Shown piece after piece: positions 1 to 4,280 of a stretch of 5,387 nt of DNA. Numbering within the stretch: position 1 is the stretch's first letter; each line of letters begins with the position of its first letter. Under the pieces are notes generated by a model. The model made no database searches, was not told where the DNA came from, and saw only the letters and a program-made list of their open reading frames with translations. The translations under genes and the position numbers were made by a program. Origin of the DNA: Selenomonadaceae bacterium. Its GTDB lineage: Bacteria > Bacillota > Negativicutes > Selenomonadales > Selenomonadaceae. Where the stretch lies: assembly GCA_016280345.1 (NCBI GenBank), contig JAEEGN010000166.1, forward strand, positions 1 through 5,387. The letters run 5' to 3'.

Positions 1-1
1 C

Positions 2-175
2 CTCATGGCCTCCATGAACGTCCCGGTGGACCTCATGGGCGTCATCCTGCCGCTCTACACCATCATCGACATGATCGAGACGGCGGAAAACGTCTGGTCG
101 GATTCCACCGTCTGTGCCATGACCGACCACGACCTGGCCGGCACGTTGGACACCCCGCAGGAATCCGTCGCCTGA
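2..175 (+). CDS. C-terminal end of a dicarboxylate/amino acid:cation symporter (DAACS family), partial
   Basis: The last 57 codons of a gene that enters from the left, ending in TGA. The peptide reads ASMNVPVDLMGVILPLYTII then DMIETAENVWSDS and a short hydrophilic tail. This matches the final membrane segment (TM8) of GltPh/GltP/DctA-type secondary transporters, which import acidic or neutral amino acids or C4-dicarboxylates with Na+ or H+. Placed against the GltPh stretch D-AIL-D-MG-RT-MV-N-VTG-D, the amino-group-binding Asp (D394), the Thr (T398), the Asn (N401) and the Na+-site Asp (D405) are all present as D23, T27, N30 and D34 of this fragment. The Arg that binds the substrate side-chain carboxylate (R397) is replaced by Glu (E26). 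The substrate may therefore not be a dicarboxylate. The family call rests on one conserved segment only. There is no clear terminator after the stop. Confidence 0.75.
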   Translation, partial: LMASMNVPVDLMGVILPLYTIIDMIETAENVWSDSTVCAMTDHDLAGTLDTPQESVA

Positions 176-273
176 CGTCTTTTCCCGGACGCGTTTCCCA
201 TCGTAACATCGAAATCGCTTTTTATTAAAATAACAATTTATCTTCCATGCCCCAAAATCGCGTAAACATTTCT

Positions 274-303
274 ATTACAAAATCGACTAGAAATTTCTGT
301 TAT
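274..303 (+). promoter_or_regulatory. Probable promoter of the EamA permease with an overlapping palindrome
   Basis: ATTACA (274-279, 4/6 match to the -35 consensus), an 18-bp spacer, and TGTTAT (298-303, 4/6 match to the -10). They sit in an AT-rich island between two GC-rich genes. A perfect 10-bp palindrome AGAAATTTCT (289-298) fills the end of the spacer, and another ATTTCT half-site lies at 268-273, so a repressor or activator could bind here. A start near 310 would put ATG 247 outside the transcript, which supports the TTG start at 337. The motif matches are moderate. Confidence 0.4.
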
Positions 304-318
304 TTGAACCTATTCACC

Positions 319-325
319 AAAAGGA
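319..325 (+). promoter_or_regulatory. Ribosome binding site that decides the permease start (AAAAGGA)
   Basis: AAAAGGA ends 11 bases before TTG 337. No comparable purine-rich site precedes ATG 247 or ATG 361. An ATG at 326-328 directly abuts this site and is in another frame, closing after 11 codons (TGA 359-361); it is too close to the site to be its target. Confidence 0.45.
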
Positions 326-336
326 ATGATACTGCT

Positions 337-1263
337 TTGGGCAAGACAGCCGCTCTTTTGATGGTCGCCCTGGCGGGGATACTCTGGGCGGGGAGCGGTA
401 CCGCGGCTCAGCATTTCTTCGCCCATTCCCCGCAGAACGCCATGGCGCTGACGAACATCCGCATGATCCTGGCAGGACTTCTGCTTCTCTTACTGGCCTG
501 GCGCACCGGCTATCTGAAAAAAGGCCTGGCGGTGCTCCGGGCCAAACCTCGTCTGGGGGCCGGTGTCGCTGTCTTCGCGATCGGCGGCATCTTCCTGGTA
601 CAGTACACCTATTTTCAGGGCATCGCCGCCGGCAATGCGGCGGCCACCACCGTCATCTGCTACACCTGCCCGGCGATGGTCATCACTTACGACGCCCTGC
701 GGGCCCATCGCTGGCCGAAACCCGCGGAAACGATGGCCGTCCTCCTGGCCATCAGCGGCATCGTCCTGCTCGTGACCGGCGGCCGCCTGGAACGCCTCAC
801 CGTGCCGCTGCCCTGCCTGCTCTGGAGCCTGGCCTCCGGGGCGCTGTTCGCGTTCTCCGCCGTCTACCCCCGCCACCTCCTGCTGGAAATTCATCCCTAC
901 GCCCTTCTGTCCCTGGGTATGCTCATCGGCGGCGCCGTTTCCTGCCCGCTGGTGGACTCCCTCGACTGGCGTCCCTTCTTCCAACCGGAAGTCCTCGGGG
1001 ATATCGTCTTCATCATCGTCTTCGGTACCGCCGTCGCCTTTGTCCTGTTCAACGCCGGCCTCCTGTACCTGACGCCCGAAGAAGCCACCGTCACCGCCAC
1101 CATAGAGCCGGCCGCCTCCGTCCTGCTGGCCGCGCTCGTCTTCGATACCCGCTTCGGCATGGTCGAGCTGATCGGCATTCTCCTGGTCCTTACCGCCATC
1201 CTCCTCCCCGTTCTGGCCGGCCATCCTCCGAAAAAATCCCGTAATACTATTGTTGAAAAATAG
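337..1263 (+). CDS. EamA/DMT-superfamily permease (drug/metabolite transporter)
   Basis: An inner-membrane permease of the 10-TMS drug/metabolite transporter superfamily, which exports or imports small metabolites such as amino acids; the substrate cannot be read from sequence. The chain opens with GKTAALLMVALAGILWAGSG, typical of the first EamA segment, and continues with about ten hydrophobic segments arranged as two EamA repeats. The second repeat ends in LTPEEATVTATIEPAASVLL, the usual 'EP.ASVLLA' signature before the last two helices. A charged tail (HPPKKSRNTIVEK) follows. From TTG 337 the protein has 308 residues, the normal family length. The longer version from ATG 247 (338 residues) adds about 30 polar, AT-rich codons without a ribosome site and probably overlaps the promoter. 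It probably forms a single-gene unit: the upstream symporter ends 161 bp before and no gene follows closely. No intrinsic terminator directly follows the stop. Confidence 0.88.
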   Translation: MGKTAALLMVALAGILWAGSGTAAQHFFAHSPQNAMALTNIRMILAGLLLLLLAWRTGYLKKGLAVLRAKPRLGAGVAVFAIGGIFLVQYTYFQGIAAGNAAATTVICYTCPAMVITYDALRAHRWPKPAETMAVLLAISGIVLLVTGGRLERLTVPLPCLLWSLASGALFAFSAVYPRHLLLEIHPYALLSLGMLIGGAVSCPLVDSLDWRPFFQPEVLGDIVFIIVFGTAVAFVLFNAGLLYLTPEEATVTATIEPAASVLLAALVFDTRFGMVELIGILLVLTAILLPVLAGHPPKKSRNTIVEK

Positions 1264-1270
1264 TTCCCGT

Positions 1271-1284
1271 AATATTTTAAATAC
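1271..1284 (+). repeat. 14-bp direct repeat, left copy (AATATTTTAAATAC)
   Basis: Identical to bases 3526-3539. The two copies bracket the hairpin region, the iterons and rep. The sequence is AT-rich, so a chance match is possible but not trivial. Confidence 0.5.
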
Positions 1285-1403
1285 TATATTGCGCGTTTTC
1301 TCCTCCTAACATATTTTTATGCTCATTTATTTAATATATTATCATTACTTTTATGAAACGCGAATTTACACAAAATATCCTTTTTTATAACGGGCTACGA
1401 TAC

Positions 1404-1466
1404 CCCCGCTTCTAAAGCGGGGATGTCTATCGGCGGCAGGAGGGAGTTTAACTCTCCCTCCCGCCG
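1404..1466. mobile_element. Two strong adjacent hairpins, possible relic of an IS200/IS605-type element end
   Basis: Hairpin 1 is CCCCGCTT (1404-1411), loop CTA, AAGCGGGG (1415-1422). Hairpin 2 is CGGCGG (1431-1436) paired with CCGCCG (1461-1466), a CAG bulge, then GAGGGAG (1440-1446) paired with CTCCCTC (1454-1460). Neither is followed by a T-run on either strand, so they are not ordinary intrinsic terminators. Short GC-rich hairpins with an unpaired small loop are typical of the subterminal ends of IS200/IS605 elements, and folded RNA lies at the 3' end of their tnpB genes (omegaRNA). No tnpA or tnpB reading frame is present here, so this would be a relic or a non-autonomous copy. The structure is certain; the mobile-element reading is inference. 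It may also simply slow transcription leaving the permease gene. Confidence 0.35.
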
Positions 1467-1630
1467 CACGCCTGTTGAAATGCTGGCGAATGAAATGGAT
1501 TTACGGCAATTTTACGCGATTTCCCGACAATAAGCCTTCACACGGACGATATATCTTCTGTTTTTCCTCCGGAACTGTCTGACCGATTCTCCAAAAACGA
1601 CGATGATCGACGACGGATTTCGGACGCTTC

Positions 1631-1677
1631 CCCCGCTCCGCGGGGAATCCCTTCAAATCCTTGATACTGTAGGGATT
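1631..1677. repeat. Two inverted repeats at the left border of the origin
   Basis: CCCCGC-TCC-GCGGGG (1631-1645) is a perfect 6-bp stem with a 3-base loop. Immediately after it, AATCCCT (1646-1652) pairs with AGGGATT (1671-1677), and an alternative inner pair is AAATCC (1655-1660) / GGATTT (1673-1678). The first hairpin resembles the one at 1404-1422 in sequence. Possible roles are a protein-binding or resolution site, or an element end; nothing in the sequence decides between them. Confidence 0.4.
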
Positions 1678-1750
1678 TCCCGGATTCTTCCTCGTGACGC
1701 CCCCCTAAAATCCCCCGGCCACCATTTCCTTTGTAAATTTTTTTTTCAGC

Positions 1751-1830
1751 CAATGGTGCGAAAAATTCCACGGAGAATTTGTCATGCGTTTTTTTCGGCG
1801 CCGGGTGTCCAATCATGCGTTTTTTTCAGC
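1751..1830 (+). repeat. Iteron cluster, forward orientation (three copies)
   Basis: Aligned on TGCG: CAATGG-TGCG-AAAAATT-CC (core at 1757), GTCA-TGCG-TTTTTTT-CGG (core at 1785) and CAATCA-TGCG-TTTTTTT-CAG (core at 1816). Core-to-core spacing is 28 and 31 bp, so the copies lie about three helical turns apart. A half copy, T-run plus CAGCC, precedes them at about 1738-1750. Likely initiator-binding sites. Confidence 0.68.
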
Positions 1831-1846
1831 AAACAGCGGTCAATCA

Positions 1847-2005
1847 GGCGGAAAAAACCGCACGATTGGCCAGGTGATGAGAAAAAAACCTCATCTGATA
1901 CGGGTGCTTCCCCTTTTTCGCACCATTCCCTCCGCGGCAACGAACTTTTCCGCATCTCAGGACCTGCCATGCGGGTTTTTTCGCACCAATGGAAAAAAAC
2001 GCACG
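1847..2005 (-). repeat. Iteron cluster, mostly reverse orientation (four copies plus degenerate ones)
   Basis: Read on the minus strand: CAATCG-TGCG-GTTTTTT-CC (1868-1847), AATGG-TGCG-AAAAAG (1927-1913), ATTGG-TGCG-AAAAAA (1990-1976) and CG-TGCG-TTTTTTT-CCATTGG (2005-1986). A degenerate copy, GATGAGGTTTTTTTCTCATC, lies at 1895-1876 and is itself an inverted repeat. A forward copy, CCA-TGCG-GG-TTTTTT (1968-1981), shares its T-run with the reverse copy at 1976-1990, forming a TGCG...CGCA palindrome. Opposed iterons are often copy-number control or operator sites, because Rep dimers bind inverted half-repeats. Confidence 0.62.
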
Positions 2006-2050
2006 GCAAGAATCCCGTTATATCAAGGTTTTCCGCCGTTTTTTCCGTCC

Positions 2051-2098
2051 GTTGTATTATCTTATACTTTATTTTTATATTCAATAAAAGGAAAAAGG
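2051..2098 (+). promoter_or_regulatory. AT-rich unwinding segment and likely rep promoter region
   Basis: A very AT-rich stretch with few G/C bases. It offers TTGTAT (2052-2057), an 18-bp spacer and TATATT (2076-2081, 5/6 match to the -10), or an alternative -10 TATACT at 2063-2068. The same bases would suit strand melting at the origin. An iteron (2137-2159) lies between this promoter and the gene, as expected if the initiator represses its own transcription. Confidence 0.42.
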
Positions 2099-2136
2099 AT
2101 TCCCATTTCCTGATGAGTCCCCCTTCCGGCCGATTT

Positions 2137-2159
2137 CAATGGTGCGTTTTTTTCGGTGG
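2137..2159 (+). repeat. Single iteron in the rep leader
   Basis: CAATGG-TGCG-TTTTTTT-CGGTGG, the best match to the family consensus. It stands alone, 65 bp before the rep start and downstream of the probable promoter, a position suited to autoregulation by the initiator. Confidence 0.65.
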
Positions 2160-2210
2160 ACAAAAACAACATCTTGTGATAAAGTTCTTTCCGGGCAACA
2201 AGATTTTGCG

Positions 2211-2216
2211 AGGAGG
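2211..2216 (+). promoter_or_regulatory. Ribosome binding site of rep (AGGAGG)
   Basis: A full-consensus AGGAGG with a 7-base spacer to ATG 2224. It fixes the rep start far inside a longer open frame that runs in from 1603. Confidence 0.9.
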
Positions 2217-2223
2217 CACGAAA

Positions 2224-3483
2224 ATGGAAGCGGATCAGCTCAATCTGGACCTTGAGATACTGCCGGACGAAACCCACGAGCGGGTAACCAAGACCAGGAG
2301 CTTTGCGCTGGCGAAGTACTCGGAGAATATGTCGGTCATGCAGAACCGCCTCTATACGCAGGCGATCGCGCAGGTCGGCGCCCACGACGATCCGGAGGTC
2401 AACCAGGACTACACCGTGGATATCCGCAAGATGGCCGACGTCATCAAGATGCGTCCCGACAACCTCAAGAAAGGGCTCAAGACGGCGGCGCGGACCCTGC
2501 TCGATGTAGCGCCGACAGTCTATTTCGAGAACGAGGACGGGTGGGGGACGTTCTCCATCTTCGAGAGCATCACGGCGCCCAAAAGCTCTCCTTACATTTA
2601 CAAGATTCGGTTCACGCAACGGATGCGGCGTATCATGATCGAGATGCGCAAGAAATACGAGATCATCTATTCGCCCGATACGATCATGCACTTCAAGAAC
2701 AAGTACACTTCGAAGCTCTACGACTTCCTGCTGGCGCAGATGACACGTCTGAAGCCCAATGGTGCGTATTTTTCCATCGTGACGACACCGGACGAGCTGA
2801 TGGCGGCGCTTCAGTACGATACGGAAAGCAAACGGATCGGCTCCTTCAACCGCGACGCGCTGCTTCCCGCCTGCCACGACATCAACGACTACTCCGAGAT
2901 CTTCATCCAGGGCGGCGAGCCGCAGCCCAAGCGCCTGCGCCGAGCCATCATATCCTATACCTTCACGGTCAACTACAAGCCGGGCCGGGAGATTCCGCTG
3001 GTGGCGATGAACAACCTGGACGAAAGGCAGTGCTTCTACCGGCTGTCGGAGGTTCCCACTGACGAGTTCCTGCGGGAAGTCATGGAGGACATGGGCGTAT
3101 CCGAGAACTTCATCAAATATGTGCTGCAGCGGGATAAGCCCATGCAGACCTGGCGCAATATCCTCTATACGAAGATCCACGGCGGCAACTCGCCCCGTTA
3201 CTTCAACAAGGCGTACCAGGAAGACTACGCCCGCGGCGCCGACGATCTCAAGGCCATGATTGCCAAAGTCAGGGAAATGGATCCTGAATTCAAGGATCCG
3301 GTGACATTGGGCGTCCTGGACAAAAACGCGCGATTGAAGAATATGCGGAAGGAACCCATGAAACTCGTGGAAAATCCCGCACCATTGACGGAGAAGACGG
3401 AAGAGACCGCGCCGAAACCGCCTTCCACGAGGCAGGAGCAACTGAACCTGCTCTATCAGAAGCTGGAATCTTCCGGGTTTTAG
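2224..3483 (+). CDS. Plasmid replication initiator protein, Rep_3/RepB superfamily
   Basis: A 419-residue cytoplasmic initiator that would bind the neighbouring iterons and open the origin. The Rep_3 fold is two winged-helix domains. Here the first spans about residues 30-150 (MSVMQNRLYTQAIAQV, then a helix-turn-helix-like VDIRKMADVIKMRPDNLKKG, then the beta wing YIYKIRFTQRMRRIMIE). The second spans about 155-255 and opens with FKNKYTSKLYDFLLAQMTRL, the most typical part of the family; the basic QPKRLRRAIISYTFTVNY falls near its recognition region. Residues 260-345 form a further mixed, partly helical segment, and 375-405 is a Lys/Glu/Pro-rich linker before a short helical tail. Many Rep_3 initiators have about 230-330 residues, so this one carries a C-terminal extension. 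The frame is open back to 1603, but those codons are iteron sequence; the start is set by AGGAGG. A consensus-like iteron lies inside the gene (2757-2779). The gene is monocistronic, with its own terminator 68 bp after the stop. The family call is by motif recognition, without a database search. Confidence 0.87.
   Translation: MEADQLNLDLEILPDETHERVTKTRSFALAKYSENMSVMQNRLYTQAIAQVGAHDDPEVNQDYTVDIRKMADVIKMRPDNLKKGLKTAARTLLDVAPTVYFENEDGWGTFSIFESITAPKSSPYIYKIRFTQRMRRIMIEMRKKYEIIYSPDTIMHFKNKYTSKLYDFLLAQMTRLKPNGAYFSIVTTPDELMAALQYDTESKRIGSFNRDALLPACHDINDYSEIFIQGGEPQPKRLRRAIISYTFTVNYKPGREIPLVAMNNLDERQCFYRLSEVPTDEFLREVMEDMGVSENFIKYVLQRDKPMQTWRNILYTKIHGGNSPRYFNKAYQEDYARGADDLKAMIAKVREMDPEFKDPVTLGVLDKNARLKNMRKEPMKLVENPAPLTEKTEETAPKPPSTRQEQLNLLYQKLESSGF
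2757..2779 (+). repeat. Iteron-like copy inside the rep coding sequence
   Basis: CAATGG-TGCG-TATTTTT-CCATCG. It matches the leader iteron (2137-2159) at 17 of the first 18 bases and encodes residues P178 to S184 (PNGAYFS), within the second winged-helix domain. The GTGCG-T-run-CCAT end also matches the reverse copy at 1986-2004. A chance match of this quality in a 5-kb window is unlikely. Confidence 0.6.
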
Positions 3484-3503
3484 TCGTGCGATTTTTTCGA
3501 GTG
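3484..3503 (+). repeat. Iteron-like copy directly after the rep stop
   Basis: TCG-TGCG-ATTTTTT-CGAGTG, which begins on the base after TAG (3481-3483). It keeps the TGCG core, a 7-bp A/T tract and the following C, and agrees with the family less well outside that. Confidence 0.5.
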
Positions 3504-3525
3504 ATAGTGTAATAAAAATTATATA

Positions 3526-3539
3526 AATATTTTAAATAC
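3526..3539 (+). repeat. 14-bp direct repeat, right copy (AATATTTTAAATAC)
   Basis: Identical to 1271-1284, lying between the rep stop and its terminator. It is followed by a short tandem, AAATACG/AAATACA (3534-3547). Confidence 0.5.
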
Positions 3540-3550
3540 GAAATACAAAA

Positions 3551-3588
3551 GAGCGACAAGCTGCTTTTCCGGCTTGCCGCTCTTTTTT
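3551..3588 (+). terminator. Rho-independent terminator of rep
   Basis: GAGCG (3551-3555) pairs with CGCTC (3578-3582). After an A/C mismatch, CAAGC (3557-3561) pairs with GCTTG (3572-3576), with a 10-base loop. Six T follow (3583-3588). AAAA upstream (3547-3550) pairs with part of the T-run and may allow some function on the other strand. Confidence 0.9.
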
Positions 3589-3938
3589 GCGCCCGATTTT
3601 AAGCCCGGCGGCGTTGTGTTTTCCCCGCGAAAACGGCATATCTTCTTTAGAGAGGAAAGCCCGGCTTGCGCCGGGTTACCGGCAGCGTTTTCTCATGGCT
3701 GGTCGTGCGGCCGTCAGTGGTCACGGAACGGCGGGCCAGGACGGTCCGATTCATCGCTGAACCGCGCCGGAATGATCCCGCACCATCAGACGACCGAAAA
3801 GAACGACGGAAGGAATGAAGCGACGGGAGAACATAGGGTCGCAACGGGAGAACGAGGAAGGGGACAGATGTCGTTTTCTTAGTGAGTGAATATTTTAGCT
3901 TATGATTATAAAAATTTGGGGATTGATTGTGGGTAATG
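3589..3938. other. Intergenic region with repeats and no convincing gene
   Basis: Bases 3589-3870 are GC-rich. They contain a perfect hairpin CCCGGC-TTGC-GCCGGG (3660-3675), two direct copies of ACGGGAGAAC (3823-3832 and 3844-3853, 21 bp apart) and a small palindrome GACA-GA-TGTC (3863-3872). A 35-residue minus-strand frame (3754-3647, starting MNRTVLARRSVTTDG) has no ribosome site and no recognisable domain. Bases 3880-3938 are AT-rich. The GC-rich part reads like a decayed or repeat-derived insertion rather than a gene. Confidence 0.5.
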
Positions 3939-3967
3939 TTGGGAATTGGAATTCCCACTATTAAAAT
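3939..3967 (+). promoter_or_regulatory. Good sigma-70-type promoter covered by a perfect palindrome
   Basis: TTGGGA (3939-3944), a 17-bp spacer and TAAAAT (3962-3967, 5/6 match to the -10). A perfect inverted repeat TGGGAATT-GG-AATTCCCA (3940-3957) covers the -35 and most of the spacer, an arrangement typical of a repressor operator. Transcription would begin near 3974 and meet the terminator at 4037-4078. Confidence 0.52.
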
Positions 3968-4004
3968 TCCCGGCAAAATCCAAACCTTTATTCCCCTCCT
4001 TTTT

Positions 4005-4024
4005 GCTTCGTTTTTTTCTCATCA
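4005..4024 (+). repeat. Partial iteron-like copy (GCTTCG-TTTTTTT-CTCATCA)
   Basis: Bases 4010-4024 are an exact 15-nt inverted match to 1875-1889 in the origin. The TGCG core is degenerate here (TTCG). Confidence 0.4.
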
Positions 4025-4036
4025 TTCCGAACACAG

Positions 4037-4078
4037 AATCGGAGCTATCGCCGATGACCGGCAACAGCTCCGATTTTT
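4037..4078 (+). terminator. Rho-independent terminator, rightward
   Basis: AATCGGAGCT (4037-4046) pairs perfectly with AGCTCCGATT (4066-4075). A small inner hairpin GCCG/CGGC (4050-4053, 4059-4062) lies in the loop. A run of five T (4074-4078) ends it. On the minus strand no T-run follows, so it acts rightward. Confidence 0.82.
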
Positions 4079-4163
4079 AATACCTCAGATTTTTTACATG
4101 TCGTATGGTTCTTTTTTCTTCTCCATAGTTTTATACACCATGTTCCGATGCCGGCCGGATCAC

Positions 4164-4178
4164 GTCAACGCGGTTGAC
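4164..4178. promoter_or_regulatory. Operator-like palindrome GTCAAC-GCG-GTTGAC
   Basis: A perfect 6-bp inverted repeat around GCG. It includes a consensus TTGACA (4174-4179), but no -10 lies at the right distance on the plus strand. It sits downstream of the minus-strand TATAAT at 4238-4243. Possible binding site for an unidentified regulator. Confidence 0.3.
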
Positions 4179-4237
4179 ACACCGCCACGTTCCCCTCGCG
4201 TCCCTGCCATCCGCCTGTCGGGCGCAGGTTTCTTCCT

Positions 4238-4266
4238 ATTATATTGCGCCTCACTGCTTCACCAAA
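4238..4266 (-). promoter_or_regulatory. Possible leftward promoter with perfect TATAAT
   Basis: The minus strand reads TATAAT at 4243-4238, with TTTGGT (4266-4261, 17-bp spacer) or TTGGTG (4265-4260, 16-bp spacer) as weak -35 candidates. Leftward it would transcribe only a short AT-rich region with a 15-codon frame (4141-4094) that lacks a ribosome site. Confidence 0.3.
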
Positions 4267-4280
4267 AATTATCGCCGCGA

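Larger units (their letters stand above)
1264..1630. other. Intergenic region without a convincing gene
   Basis: Bases 1264-1390 are very AT-rich, with a weak inverted pair CGCGTTT (1292-1298) / AAACGCG (1356-1362). The two hairpins at 1404-1466 follow. Bases 1470-1630 show no recognisable gene; the reading frames that run through here on both strands encode no domain I recognise and lack plausible ribosome sites. Confidence 0.6.
1735..2160. other. Probable iteron-type plasmid replication origin (oriV)
   Basis: A 425-bp non-coding block directly upstream of a Rep_3-type initiator gene. It is packed with copies of a repeat with core TGCG, then a 7-bp A/T tract, then C. An AT-rich stretch (2051-2098) suits a duplex-unwinding element. 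In known iteron plasmids (pSC101, R6K, P1, pPS10) the initiator encoded next door binds such repeats, melts the AT-rich segment and loads the helicase. I found no convincing DnaA box. Frames that stay open across this block arise because TTT and AAA runs encode Phe and Lys, and they should not be taken as genes. Confidence 0.72.
3974..4078 (+). ncRNA. Candidate small RNA of about 105 nt
   Basis: Lies between the promoter at 3939-3967 and the intrinsic terminator at 4037-4078, with no plausible gene inside. The 5' half is unstructured and pyrimidine-rich; it contains CCCCUCCU, able to pair with AGGAGG ribosome sites such as the one before rep, and a U7 run followed by CUCAUCA. The 3' half is the terminator hairpin. 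C/U-rich single-stranded 5' regions with a 3' terminator are common in Firmicutes regulatory RNAs. The U7CUCAUCA part is also an iteron-like match. No known RNA family is recognised, and expression is not shown. Confidence 0.35.

Noticed and set aside
326..361. 11-codon leader peptide (MILLWARQPLF) ahead of the permease
   Set aside because: Its ATG directly abuts the purine-rich ribosome site, too close for initiation, and no attenuator structure follows.
1538..2113. Several open frames through the iteron region on both strands
   Set aside because: They arise from TTT/AAA runs (Phe/Lys) without stops, overlap each other, and show no domain or ribosome site.
2110..2140. Hammerhead-ribozyme-like CTGATGAG
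   Set aside because: The core motif is followed by CGATTTC instead of the required CGAAA, and stem II does not pair properly.
1735..2160. CRISPR-like array
   Set aside because: The repeats are degenerate, lie in both orientations and have irregular spacing with no unique spacers of constant length; they fit iterons beside a Rep gene.
2174..2182. Possible DnaA box (minus strand TTATCACAA)
   Set aside because: Only 6 of 9 positions fit TTATCCACA, so it is not convincing.
1603..2223. In-frame N-terminal extension of rep (626-residue version)
   Set aside because: The codons are iterons and low-complexity spacer, with no ribosome site at 1603, whereas AGGAGG stands 7 bases before ATG 2224.
2062..3441. 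459-codon minus-strand frame across rep
   Set aside because: Shadow of rep: His/Arg/Val-rich composition with no recognisable domain; rep itself has motifs, ribosome site and terminator.
3650..3680. RNase P RNA-like GAGGAAAGCCCGG
   Set aside because: Only this short similarity; the remaining conserved RNase P blocks are absent downstream.
3647..3976. Minus-strand 109-codon frame, including a 35-codon part starting MNRTVLARR
   Set aside because: No ribosome site, no domain, abrupt composition change inside, and it overlaps the promoter and palindrome at 3939-3967.
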